A DNA stretch of 64,000 nucleotides from JAHDCJ01 sp039028895 (GTDB taxonomy: Bacteria; Bacteroidota; Bacteroidia; Chitinophagales; Saprospiraceae). The notes beneath the pieces were generated by a model. It worked only from the letters and a program-made list of their open reading frames with translations. It was not told the DNA's origin and made no database searches. Below are positions 1 through 10,900 of this stretch, one piece after another; the stretch's first letter is position 1; each line of letters begins with the position of its first letter. The stretch is taken from the NCBI GenBank assembly GCA_039028895.1, contig JBCCHF010000025.1:35454-99453 (forward strand). Reading direction: 5' to 3'. A program made the position numbers and the translations under genes.

Positions 1-2
1 AG

Positions 3-134
3 AAAGGCATCAAGCCTTGCTTCCTTCATATTTACCACCATTTCGGGGACGAAAAATGGAAGCTTTGGCAAGACGTTATCGAATTAGGCAAAAAAGAAGG
101 CATCCTTCCGGCCGATTACAAATATGCCAGCTAA
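3..134 (+). CDS. C-terminal end of a glycosyltransferase-like protein (partial, cut by window start)
   Basis: Frame 3 is open from the left edge to a TAA at 132-134 and gives 43 residues. It contains HIYHHFGD followed by W-x2-W. The same motif ends the complete glycosyltransferase-like protein at 47860-49257 (HIYHHFGDTSWQVW), so this is the tail of a third member of that family. The conserved histidines suggest the full-length version is functional, but the catalytic part lies outside the window. Its stop overlaps by four bases the stop of the convergent gene that follows. The family assignment rests on this short motif and on its reading frame ending exactly where the next gene ends. Confidence 0.75.
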   Translation, partial: KGIKPCFLHIYHHFGDEKWKLWQDVIELGKKEGILPADYKYAS

Positions 135-1183
135 TCCATAATTCTCTCTGACAACTTTTCATTTTTTAAGCCCCAATTTTCAGAGTCGTTGACTATAGGC
201 TTTCCTGTTTTCAACATTTTATTGACATCACTCAAAAATCGTTTTCCCATTCGATTTTCAACGCTATATCCATCATAATCAAAACGTTTCTGATGATCCT
301 GGTGATAAACAGGGTAGGGTAACTCAATTTGCTGCACCCCAGCTGTAACTGCGGCCACAAGACATAGCGAATCAACATGAACGTTGGTCCAGGTGTCCTC
401 AAGATAACCCTTGATTTTTCCCCAATCAGATCGATGCATCAAGCAGAAATCACCACTTGCCTGGCAGTGATATGTGAAAGTGAATAATAGTTTGGCGTCC
501 ACTCGCGTGAAGAAGGGTAGTGACCTGATGATTGGCAAGTAAAGGAAGGTCCGATAATAATACAGTCTGATTTTATTGAACATGCGGAGGAGGCTCAATC
601 TCGTATTTAAGGCTCGAGGTTTACTTAAAGTTGGGATAAACCCGCCCTTCATCATAAATAGATGGACGTTTTTTCTGATATATGACTCTAATTCTTTGAA
701 ATTCACCTTTTCGGTAACCGGACTGAAATCCACACGATCACATCGGTAAACATGTCCTTTTTTGAGTGGTCTGGTAGCCAAAAATATGAACAACGCTTCC
801 GATAGGAGGATATCGGCATTTGTACATAGGATAAATTCGCCTTTGGTTCTGACAATACCGATATTCTTGGCAATGAATTCATACAAAGGCACCGATTTTC
901 TTATCTCTGGGTCATGGTACTTTTTGTGAAAAGATGCTGGGACATCAACAATCTTGATACTCAAATAAGTGTTATCCTCTGGCCAATCAAGCAATTCTCC
1001 AAGATCTGGTTGATCGGGAATGGGATTATAATTGACCAACACCAGCTCAAATGGCAGTTGGTGTTTTTGTACCAGGAAAGAGAGCCATGAAATTGAAAGC
1101 TGTAGCCTTTGGGTAAAGTCCCCATTATAATTGTCATTGCGACCAGCAACCACAAGACTGATATAGGGTTTGTTATTCGTCAC
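131..1183 (-). CDS. GT-A type glycosyltransferase of the 'RNDN' family
   Basis: A 350-residue cytoplasmic protein, probably a nucleotide-sugar dependent glycosyltransferase for surface polysaccharide. The N-terminus has the strand ISLVVAGRNDNYNGDF typical of a GT-A fold. It is followed by VNYNPIPDQP near residue 50, then KGEFILCTNADILL near residue 115, where the acidic residues sit in the place of a DxD-like donor site. SGDFCLM and HVDSL follow near residues 242 and 270. Two paralogs with the same motif order lie at 54445-55506 and 55503-56585. The start is GTG (complement of 1181-1183) and overlaps the end of the upstream SGNH gene by 11 bases, so it is the last gene of a three-gene minus-strand operon. 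Sugar donor and acceptor cannot be told from sequence. Confidence 0.75.
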   Translation of the reverse strand: MTNNKPYISLVVAGRNDNYNGDFTQRLQLSISWLSFLVQKHQLPFELVLVNYNPIPDQPDLGELLDWPEDNTYLSIKIVDVPASFHKKYHDPEIRKSVPLYEFIAKNIGIVRTKGEFILCTNADILLSEALFIFLATRPLKKGHVYRCDRVDFSPVTEKVNFKELESYIRKNVHLFMMKGGFIPTLSKPRALNTRLSLLRMFNKIRLYYYRTFLYLPIIRSLPFFTRVDAKLLFTFTYHCQASGDFCLMHRSDWGKIKGYLEDTWTNVHVDSLCLVAAVTAGVQQIELPYPVYHQDHQKRFDYDGYSVENRMGKRFLSDVNKMLKTGKPIVNDSENWGLKNEKLSERIMD

Positions 1184-2735
1184 TTTCGATTAAACCTTTT
1201 AAGAACTCAGCATATTTTCTGTGTCCTTCATTATTAAAATGGCTGTTCATTAGATTATAGTCCTTATAGGTAAGACTCGGGCAAAGGACATAATTTTGGT
1301 CAACAAAAAGATTAGAATAATCTTCAACTTTGGTTAATTGTTTTCCTGCAAGGTCTGGAATAATGGATAAGATAAATCGGGCTCCATGTTTTTCACTGAT
1401 CTCTTTTATTTTTTGGCATTTCTCATTGGCATTTGGAATATCCGATTTTAGGAACTCGATTTCTTCCTGGTATTTTTTAAGGAATGTTAAAGTTAATGGA
1501 CTCAATCTATCCGATAGATTAATAGATTGAACGAAAAAAGTGCCTATGACGGTATGTTTTAATCCTTTCCCAATAATACCTAAATTCATAGGTGTATAAA
1601 TGCTTCCCAAGTTGGCTTCATAGGCTTCCTGCGCATTATCCAAATAAATTCCATAATTGTTTGAATTTAGGTTTCCTGCGTTTGTAGGATAAAAGGCAGG
1701 AAATCCAGGATTGATCTCTTTTTTATAGTATTGAACGTCATTTCCAAGGAAGAAATTGACGATTACGATATCTGGCTCTATTATAGGAATAAAGGTTTCA
1801 GCAATTTGTTGGTAATGGGTGGGGTCGGTTCCACTCATGCCAGTGTTATAAACCATATAGTTAGAGGCTAATAGGAGATCTGCGAAACCATTAATAATTG
1901 GCTCGGCTACCTGGCCGAATGTAAAAGAATCCCCGATCAATAATACCCTCTTAGCCACTGAAGCAGTTGAGTCAAAAGGGATGCTTCGATAGCCATATTC
2001 ATTGAGTGGACGATGTAAATATGTCCATAGGGCAGATTCGTAAGTACTAAACTCAGTTAAAGACTTTTGCTTTAGTGCTGTTAATTTTTTTGATAATAAA
2101 TGGTCACTATTTTCTAGATGCAAGTCAATAAATACTTGGCTTAAACTGTAAATTTCAGTGTATTCCTTTGGATCAACCTCCAATTTAGATGAAGGTATGC
2201 TCTTGCCTAAATGATAATCAACGGTTGAGTTTACATCATAAATTGCCTTTGGGGTTGCTCTGAAAAGTCCCAGGGAATCGCCCTCTAAACCTTCGTAAAT
2301 TTCCAGGTTTTCTACAGTTTTAAACCAAATTTGTTTACCTATTTGGATGCCATCCGACTGGTAACCCATAAGCCTTAAACCGATCTCGGAAATCGTCAAA
2401 CAAATTACCAATACCGTCACAGAAAGGATATACTCAGGTCTGAAAAGCGATTCTTTGTTTTTTAAGAATAAATAAACCCGCCTTACAAAAAAAGCATTGG
2501 TAATAATAAAGGCTATAGCCAGGGACAAAATTCCCCAAAAACTGTTGTGAGCCACCCAATAAAGTAGACTATAAAACCTGGGGAACCAAGCCTTGAATTC
2601 TGCTTTGGAGCTATCTGTGAGCAAATGTAAATCCAGGATAAAGGCACTCAAGCTGTAGAGCCATAAATTGATGATAATAAACAAGATCAACAAAATCCAG
2701 GGTCCAGGGAAAATTGGAGGATTAGAAGATTTCAT
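1173..2735 (-). CDS. Membrane-anchored SGNH/GDSL-like hydrolase
   Basis: A 520-residue protein with three predicted membrane helices near residues 12-34, 62-84 and 102-120, followed by a large domain outside the membrane. SGNH signatures are visible: GDSF at 268-271 (nucleophile Ser270), NTGMSGTDP at 297-305, GND at 331-333, and HFNNEGH at 499-505 with the likely catalytic His499. The acidic residue usually just before this His is replaced by Asn or Met, so the dyad/triad may be altered. Proteins of this type usually add or remove acyl groups on glycans; that role is inferred from the setting. It overlaps the upstream GT4 gene by four bases (ATGA) and the downstream glycosyltransferase by 11, which indicates one transcript. 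Confidence 0.75.
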   Translation of the reverse strand: MKSSNPPIFPGPWILLILFIIINLWLYSLSAFILDLHLLTDSSKAEFKAWFPRFYSLLYWVAHNSFWGILSLAIAFIITNAFFVRRVYLFLKNKESLFRPEYILSVTVLVICLTISEIGLRLMGYQSDGIQIGKQIWFKTVENLEIYEGLEGDSLGLFRATPKAIYDVNSTVDYHLGKSIPSSKLEVDPKEYTEIYSLSQVFIDLHLENSDHLLSKKLTALKQKSLTEFSTYESALWTYLHRPLNEYGYRSIPFDSTASVAKRVLLIGDSFTFGQVAEPIINGFADLLLASNYMVYNTGMSGTDPTHYQQIAETFIPIIEPDIVIVNFFLGNDVQYYKKEINPGFPAFYPTNAGNLNSNNYGIYLDNAQEAYEANLGSIYTPMNLGIIGKGLKHTVIGTFFVQSINLSDRLSPLTLTFLKKYQEEIEFLKSDIPNANEKCQKIKEISEKHGARFILSIIPDLAGKQLTKVEDYSNLFVDQNYVLCPSLTYKDYNLMNSHFNNEGHRKYAEFLKGLIESDE

Positions 2736-4762
2736 AAAATGGATCGTTTTATGATTTCTGCCAGGTGCTCAATGTTATTGCTTATCAGGCTATTGGCCTG
2801 GATAGCCAGACGAGCTTCATGGGCCATTTGCTTTGCATAGGCCTTATCTGAAAGCATTTTTACCATGGCTTCTGCCATTCCATCAAGATCAAATTCGTCA
2901 ACCAGCAAACCTGTTTTCCTGTCTTCAATGATCTCCGCTATCCCAGCGTGACGCGTGGCAATTACTGGAATACCTGAAGCAAGCGCTTCCATGATAGCAA
3001 CGGGAGTACCTTCTTTATCGCCAAAAATGGGTGTTGTCACAGAATGTTGAACAAAAACGCTGACTTTTGACATTTCAGCTTTTACTGCTTCGTGTGGTAG
3101 TATGCCTTTAAACTCAACTTTATCTTCAATCTTCAACGCTCTAACCAGGCTGTGGCAAATTTCAAAAATCCCGGTTGCACCATCATTTCCACCTATCATG
3201 ACCAGGCGGGCTTCAGGAATTTTTTCCAATACTTTTTTAAATGCCAAAATGGTAATATGAGGACTTTTGGTCTCTGTAAACCTTCCTACCGTGAGAAAAG
3301 TAGGTGCATTTTGGCTATGATCTGAATAGGTGAAGTGTGCTGTTTCTACGCCGCAAGGTAGATAAACCACTTTTTCTTTTGGCGCTCCCAGAATCAATAA
3401 CTGTGAACAAAGATCTTCCGAAACACCAATAATGGAAGATGCATACCTGAATAAATCGTAATATGATTCTTGATAAATGCCAACCAGCTTTTTATGAAAA
3501 GCATCATAACTGTGAAAAATAACAATCAAAGGGATGCCAAGCTCTTTACAGATTGGATTTAAGGCTACTCCTGTAGGACCAAATTCAGCTAGCACTAACC
3601 TGATGTCATTTCGTGAAAAATATTTTTTCAGATAGTACGCATTCAGACTGGCAGGTGGTTTCCCCAAATTGTCCTCCCATAGAAATAACAAGGGATGAAT
3701 ATGATCGTGATTGATCTTAAACCTGGGGAAATAACTGTCTTTCCCATGAAGATAATGTACCTGGAAAGGTAATTTCAAAACATGCTGGCGAACAAAGGTT
3801 TCAGAGAATTTTGCACGACTTCGGTTAACAAGAGCAATCTGTTTTGGTTGCCCTTTCAACTTGATGGCATCTTCTCCATTTTTCATTATGGGGAGTGGCT
3901 CTTGCTTGTAACTTTGTGGATTTTTATTTTCCTTCTTTGACGTCAATAACAGCCTGTATTTGTTCAACTTCATGAACGGCCATTTAGCCCATTGCGGAAG
4001 TATGTTTTGGAAAGCAATGGCATGAATAACCAACCAAAGGAAAAAGTAAGGAGAAATCAATATGCAGAATGCCAATGCCCAATAAGGAAGCCACCTGGAA
4101 TAATTCGGATTAAGATAGCTATGGCCATATGGGCCATGCAATATCATAAATCTATGGGCAAAAAACTTTCTCTCGATTGGATACTTAATAAAGACCCATA
4201 AAACAGGGAGTACGAAAAACCATGTTAAATATGTAATACTTATCCAGGTTGTAAAAGCAAGGAAAGTCAAGATTTCAGGAAACACAATCCACCAAAAACG
4301 CCTCTTTGACCAGGTTTTCCCGTTTTTTTCATTGATTAACAGCTCTTTATCAGGAATCACTTTTTCCAGATTTTCAAATTGGTGGATCAAAATTTGATTC
4401 ATCCCGTATAGTGTTATCCAGATAGATAACAGGCTAATGAAAACCCAATCAATATCTTCAATAAGGAATGGCGAACATCCAAAAACAGCAATACCAAGTG
4501 GAATGAGATAGGTAAGAACGCTGAATAAAAATAATTCGAAGGTATTTTTTATGCCTGGTTTAAACCACTGAATGAGCGCTGGAATAAAATTCAGGAGGCT
4601 AACATAAACTAAAGCAGCGACTAGGTAAGGCCAAATAATTTTTAATTCAAAACCTTTAATAGCGGCGATAAGGTAGACTATGCCCAAGATGATTGGGGCT
4701 CTATTTACCCACCATCTACTGGAGAAAAACTCGATTAGTATCTTATACCCAACTTTAGCCAT
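2732..4762 (-). CDS. Fusion of a polytopic membrane domain with a GT4 glycosyltransferase
   Basis: A 676-residue protein in two parts. Residues 1 to about 270 are rich in membrane helices and contain LIHQFENLEK near residue 125, which resembles one acidic motif of UbiA-type prenyltransferases (a weak resemblance). Residues from about 308 to the end are a GT-B fold, family 4 glycosyltransferase: a Rossmann-like segment FLTVGRFTETKSP, then the EX7E signature with Glu584 and Glu592 in EGTPVAIME, then GIPVIATRHAG. A retaining glycosyltransferase on the cytoplasmic face is the likely role; the membrane part may hold the lipid-linked acceptor or carry its own activity. First gene of the operon that continues with the SGNH and RNDN genes. 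The start is ATG. A GT4 domain fused behind such a long membrane region is unusual. Confidence 0.8.
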   Translation of the reverse strand: MAKVGYKILIEFFSSRWWVNRAPIILGIVYLIAAIKGFELKIIWPYLVAALVYVSLLNFIPALIQWFKPGIKNTFELFLFSVLTYLIPLGIAVFGCSPFLIEDIDWVFISLLSIWITLYGMNQILIHQFENLEKVIPDKELLINEKNGKTWSKRRFWWIVFPEILTFLAFTTWISITYLTWFFVLPVLWVFIKYPIERKFFAHRFMILHGPYGHSYLNPNYSRWLPYWALAFCILISPYFFLWLVIHAIAFQNILPQWAKWPFMKLNKYRLLLTSKKENKNPQSYKQEPLPIMKNGEDAIKLKGQPKQIALVNRSRAKFSETFVRQHVLKLPFQVHYLHGKDSYFPRFKINHDHIHPLLFLWEDNLGKPPASLNAYYLKKYFSRNDIRLVLAEFGPTGVALNPICKELGIPLIVIFHSYDAFHKKLVGIYQESYYDLFRYASSIIGVSEDLCSQLLILGAPKEKVVYLPCGVETAHFTYSDHSQNAPTFLTVGRFTETKSPHITILAFKKVLEKIPEARLVMIGGNDGATGIFEICHSLVRALKIEDKVEFKGILPHEAVKAEMSKVSVFVQHSVTTPIFGDKEGTPVAIMEALASGIPVIATRHAGIAEIIEDRKTGLLVDEFDLDGMAEAMVKMLSDKAYAKQMAHEARLAIQANSLISNNIEHLAEIIKRSIL

Positions 4763-4854
4763 TACGCCTGTTAATTTATTCGGGTGTCATTTCATTTTGC
4801 TTTTCACACCTTTTGGAAACGAATTGTAAATGTAAAAAGAACAAACTTGCTAAG

Positions 4855-4889
4855 AAAAAAGGACCAAACCTTATGCAGATTTGGTCCTT
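4855..4889 (-). terminator. Intrinsic terminator of the giant repeat-protein gene
   Basis: A 10-base perfect stem (4859-4868 with 4880-4889, AAGGACCAAA paired with TTTGGTCCTT) encloses an 11-base loop. On the minus strand it is followed directly by a run of six T (complement of 4855-4860). It lies about 20 bases beyond the stop of the gene at 4912-16038, which reads leftward, so it should end that transcript before the next operon starts at 4762. Confidence 0.8.
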
Positions 4890-4911
4890 GTAAAATTTAA
4901 AAATATGCGTT

Positions 4912-7900
4912 CTAGTAGGGTGTATGTGCATTTCTACCGTAAGAGAAGAACAAGAGATTGACATCATTGAGGTCGACCATTCCATCTCCGTTGGCATCCC
5001 ATGGTGCATAAACACCTGTTGAGAGATAGTTTATGAATAACAGGTTTGCATCGTTGGCATCAATTTGAAGGTCCAGCGATTGAACATTACCCGGGACCAT
5101 ACCAAAGAGCACACCATTTACGGAAGGCATAGTTAACATTGGATCATCGTTAAGTATCGGATTGTCAAATGCCTGACTCAGGCTTGTTGTGAAATCATGG
5201 CAAAACTGTCCGCCAGTAACCGGAACCTGAAACGGCAATGGTGTACTGATCGGCAAATGGTTGTAATGCACCAATTCAACAAAGAACAGTTGGCCCGGAT
5301 TAAGCACTACTTGTGGTAATTGCCCGTCTACCGAGTTAATAGATCCATTATTATGCAAAATAACAGCCTCCTGGTAAAGGATAATTGAAGGATCAACACC
5401 ATCCCTGATATTCATCAGCAGCCAATCACTCATATCCAATGGCATAAGAGGTAATGTCGGGAATGCTTCCGGACCATTATAGTTCCAGGGTGCCATATTA
5501 TATGGATGCTGTAATGGAATAAGATCCTGGTCTCTAAGTGTAGTTCTCATAGGCGGAGTCGGTAAGAACACGAGTGGATCAAACATGCCGCCCAGGTAAG
5601 TGGTGAGACATAACTCAACAGTTTGTAAATTACCCTGGTCAACAAATATTGTCGCTGAAGCTGAACAACCATTGTCATCCAAAACAGTAACAATATAAGA
5701 TTGTAAACCAGCTAATCCGCCAATATCTTCAGTAGTCTCGCCATTTGACCAAAGGACCTGGTAAGGTGGCATACCACCGGAAATCGTCAGGTCAATAGCA
5801 CCATCAAGGATTCCAGGACCAGACTCATCAGTTACAGTAGATGAAAGGACAATTGGATTACCATTTTCAACAGTTACTGTAGCTGAACATGTGGAGGTAT
5901 TACCATTGGAATCAGTGACTGTTAATACCACTGTATTATCTCCCTGGTCAGCACAGTCGAAGCTGTTAATGTTAATACTGAGAGCGCCAATCCCACAATT
6001 ATCAGTTGACCCGCCATCTACCTGTGAAGCTGTAATCGAAGCATTTCCGGATTGATCAAGCTGGACGGTAATATCTGTACAAGTAGCTGTTGGATCAGTA
6101 TTGTCTTCAACGATAATTTCAGCCGTACAGTTGTCACTGTTTCCACTGTTGTCTACAACTGTGAGCATAACAAAGTTTTGACCGACATTACCACAATCAA
6201 AGGTGGTTTTGTCAAGCATCAAATTGTCAATAGCACAATTATCTGTAGAACTACCTCCTACCTGACTCGTCGTAATAGTAGCCTCACCGTTTCCATCTAG
6301 TTGAATGGTCAGATCGGCACAAACAGCTACAGGTGGTGTAATATCAAAAACGTTTACTGTGGCCGAACAAGTAGCAGAATTACCATTACTATCTGTTACA
6401 GTCAGAATAGTAGTCGTGTTACCACCTACATCATTGCAATCAAATGTTGTCTGACTCAGGCTAATACCAGCAATGCCGCAGGCATCATTTGAGCCATTAT
6501 CAACATCACTTGCCGCAATAGTGGCAGTACCTGCAGGTGACAGGTTAACATTCACATCCTGGCATTCGGCATTTGGTGCTACATTATCTTCAACGGTTAC
6601 TGTAGATGTACATGTTGCGGTATTTCCATTATTGTCGTCAACCGTTAATGTAACAGTATTTGGTCCCACCTCATTACAAGTGAAACTATTTATATCAATC
6701 GATAAAGATAAATTTCCACAAATATCCGAGGAGTTAATTCCAACATCATTTGCTGTAAATGTGGCATTACCTGAAGCATCAAGTTGAACTGTCAGATCAT
6801 TACAGACAGCAACAGGTGGTGTATTGTCCTCAACAGTAACATTAGCCGTGCAGGTACCAACATTGCCATTTACATCAGTTACACTAAGAATAACTGGTAC
6901 CGGGCTGCCAATATCTGAACAGGTAAATGTATCAGGACTAACACTGGACTGATCAATGCCACAGGCGTCTGATGCACTTAACTCAACCTGATCTGCAGTT
7001 ATAGAGGCATTGCCTGAATTATCCAACTGAACGGTGATATCCTGACAGACGACTACCGGATCAACGTTATCTTCAACGGTAACGATGGAAGTACATGAAG
7101 ACTGATTAAGGTTTAAATCAAACACTACAAGTACAAGGGTATTTGAACCGACATCACTACAACCAAAATTCCTGGGGATTTCTTCAAATGGTCTTAGACC
7201 ACAGGCATCCGAGGATCCATTATCCAATTGAGCGTCAAATATCGTAGCATTACCTGTAGCATCCAATTGTACAGTAATATCCTGGCAAATGGCTACTGGG
7301 GCGATATTATCCTCAACGGAAACATTAGATGTACAGGTAGAAGCATTGTTGTCTGTATCAGTTACTGTAAGCGTAACTGTGTTATTGCCAACATCGCTAC
7401 AGTCAAATGTACTCGGGCTTACCGAAATTGAAGCGATGCCACAATTATCACTTGAACCGTTATCCACCTGCTGAGCTGTAATGGAACCATTACCACTAGC
7501 ATCCAGCTGTACAGTTACATCCTGGCAAATTGCAACAGGAGGTGTAGGATCTTCAATGGTAACATTAGCGGTACAGGTTGAAGAGTTGCCGTTAACATCT
7601 ACTACCGTCAAAGTGACGGTGTTATTGCCGCCATTGTTACAGCTAAATGTATTCGGATTAACCGAAATTGAAGCAATACCACAGTTGTCGCTTGAACCGT
7701 TATCAACTTGCTGCGCTGTGACAGATCCGTTTCCTTGTGGATCCAACTGAACGGTTACATCCTGGCATATCGCCACAGGAGGTACATTATCTTCAACAGT
7801 AACATTAGCCGTGCAGGTAGAGGAATTGCCATTGACATCCAATACAGTTAATGTAGTGGTAGTATTTCCTACATCGCTACAGTTAAATGTGCTCTGACTT

Positions 7901-10900
7901 AGCGATAGTGAAGCAATGCCACAGTTGTCGTTAGAGCCATTGTCAACATCTTGAGCAGTGGTAGAACCATTGCCATTGGCATCCAGTTGGACGGTTACAT
8001 CCTGGCAAATAGCGACAGGAGGAATATTATCCTCAACGGTAATGCTTGCACTACATGATGCGGTATTACCATTGACATCTTCAACATTGAGTTGGACCGT
8101 ATTGGCCTGCCCGACATTAGCACATCCGAGTTGGACTAATTGGAATCCGTTCACATTAAGTGACGCGATACCGCAGGCATCACCAGAACCATTATCCACT
8201 TGTTGTGGTGTCACTGAGGCTGATCCACCGGCATCGAGTTGAACAGTTAGGTCCTGACAAATTGCTGTCGGAGCGATATTATCTTCAACAGTAACATTAG
8301 CCGTGCAAGTAGAAGAATTACCATTGACATCCAATACAGTTAATGTAGTGGTATTATTTCCTACATCGCTACAGTTAAATGTGCTCTGACTTAGCGATAG
8401 TGAGGCAATGCCACAGTTGTCGTTAGAGCCATTATCAACATTCTGGGCAGTGGTAGAACCATTGCCATTGGCATCCAGTTGGACGGTTACATCCTGGCAA
8501 ATAGCGACAGGAGGAATATTATCCTCAACGGTAATGCTTGCGCTGCATGACGCAGTATTACCATTTACATCCTCAACATTGAGCTGGATCGTATTGGCCT
8601 GCCCGACATTAGCACAACTTAACTGGACAAATGGGAATCCATTGACATTAAGGGAGGCGATTCCACAAGCATCATCAGAGCCATTATCCACCTGTTGTGG
8701 TGTTACTGAGGCTGATCCACCGGCATCGAGTTGAACGGTCAGGTCTGCGCAAACAGCCGAAGGCGCAATATTATCTTCCACAGTAGCATTTGCCGTACAG
8801 GTGGAGGAGTTATTGTTAACATCGACTACTGTAAGCGTAACCGTATTGTTGCCAATATTGCTACAATCAAATGTGGAAGGATTTAACGAAATAGAGGCAA
8901 CGCCACAATTGTCGTTTGAACCATTATCCACATCCTGAGCACTGGCAGAGCCATTACCATTGGCATCTAACTGCACAGTAACATCCTGGCAAATAGCAAC
9001 TGGTGGTATATTGTCTTCAACAGTCACTGTTGCAAAACATGTTGAAACATTATTATTATGGTCTGTAACCGTGAGGGTCACAGGATTACTTCCAACATCA
9101 TTACAGGTAAACGAATTAGGTGCAACTGAGAGTGAAGCGATATTACAAGCATCATTTGACCCATCGTCTATTTGTTGAGGTGTAATCGATCCATCCCCAT
9201 TAGCATCCAACTGAATGGTTATATCCTGACAAAGTGCGACAGGAGGTATTCCATCCTCAACGGTGACATTGGCGGTACAAGTGGAGGCATTATTATTTTG
9301 GTCCATAACCGTTAGTGTTACGACCACTCCACCACTTACATCGTTACAGTCAAATGTAGATACATCCAATGACAACGATGTAATACCGCAGGCGTCATTT
9401 GATCCATTGTCGACATCCTGGGCGGTAGTAGAACCAGTTCCATTGGCGTCAAGCTGGACGGTGACATCCTGGCAAATTGCTGTTGGTGCTTCATTGTCGT
9501 TGACAGTGATGTCAAATGTACAAGTTGAAGTGTTATTACAATTGTCGGTAGCAGTCACTGTAACAGTGGTAGAGCCGACAGGGAATAAGGTCCCCGGATT
9601 CTGACTATAAGATAATGTGGGGGTTCCACAATTATCAGAAGCTGATGCTCCAAATGGAACAACAGCACCACAAGTACCCTGGTCAGAATTTGTAGTGATA
9701 TTGCCTGGGCAGCTAACTACTGGAGGTGTGGTATCTGTCAATTCAATGACTTGTAAACAACTCACTGAATTACCAGCAGCATCAGTATAGGTCCATGTTC
9801 TCTCAACTGTCCATAGAACCGGGCAATTATTAGGATTAGGGCCTACCAGAGCATCCTGGTAAGAGGTTGTGCCACCAGGACAGTTATCGCCGACAGTAGG
9901 CATACCAGTAAGGGAAGGATCAACCAAAGGATCCTGTGGTGTATTAGATGGCACCGGACTTTCATTGAAGCCTGGTGTCCACTCAATCGGCGCCAGTGGT
10001 GCAAAAGTCTGCAGAGAAGACCCTGTTACTTCTACAACATAAGGTAAGCCTGGGAAGAAAGCACCAACCGAAATCGTGTAATAATTTGCTGGATCCAAAG
10101 TAAATGTCATCGGGGGCCCACCAAAGTAGGAACCACCACCACCGCCAGGGATCAAATACATGTCATCTGCGAAACAATTGACATTTACCAATACCCCTGG
10201 TGCAGTAGAGAAAACGCTAATGTCACCCGATGTTCCCGGAGGAATTATCCATGTGTCTACATTAGGTGCCCCATCTGCTAAACCAGTTAAAATTGCTGTG
10301 CCTAACAACGTTGGAACTCCAGGATCCATAGGATTACCATTAGGTTCCGGACTTTCCGGAACCGGTATTGGTGGATTCGGAGGACCTACGGGACATGCGA
10401 TGGTCGGGTTTTCATTATCGTTTACGGTAATTGTAAATGAACAGCTTGCGCTATTACCTGAAGCATCAACCACTGTATAAGTCTCAGTGGTAATGCCTAC
10501 AGGGAAGGTGCTACCAGAGCCTAAACCTGCAGTCTGATTGGTAACAGGCCCAGGACAATTATCATTGCCTGTAGGTGGTGCATAGCTCACAACAGCTCCA
10601 CAATCACCTGGGTCGTTATCCACTGTAATATTTGCCGGACAAGCGATCGTTGGATTTTCGTTATCATTTACGGTAATGGTGAATGAGCAGTTGGCACTAT
10701 TACCAACAGCATCAACAACAGTGAAAGTTTCAGTTGTAATTCCAACAGGGAAGGTGCTTCCAGAACCTAAACCTGCAGTCTGATTGGTAACAGGCCCAGG
10801 ACAATTATCATTGCCAGTAGGTGTTGCATAGTTCACAAAAGCCCAACAATCACCAGGGTCGTTATTCACTGTAATATTTGCCGGACAGACTATCGATGGA

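Noticed and set aside
4776..5015. Minus-strand reading frame of 79 residues over the end of the giant gene
   Set aside because: It lies over the terminator and in a different frame of the repeat gene, with no independent support.
7200..9500. Regularly spaced DNA repeats that might look like a CRISPR array
   Set aside because: The period is 230-250 bases, in frame with one long coding region, and the repeats encode conserved cysteine-containing domains. No short identical repeats with unique spacers were seen.
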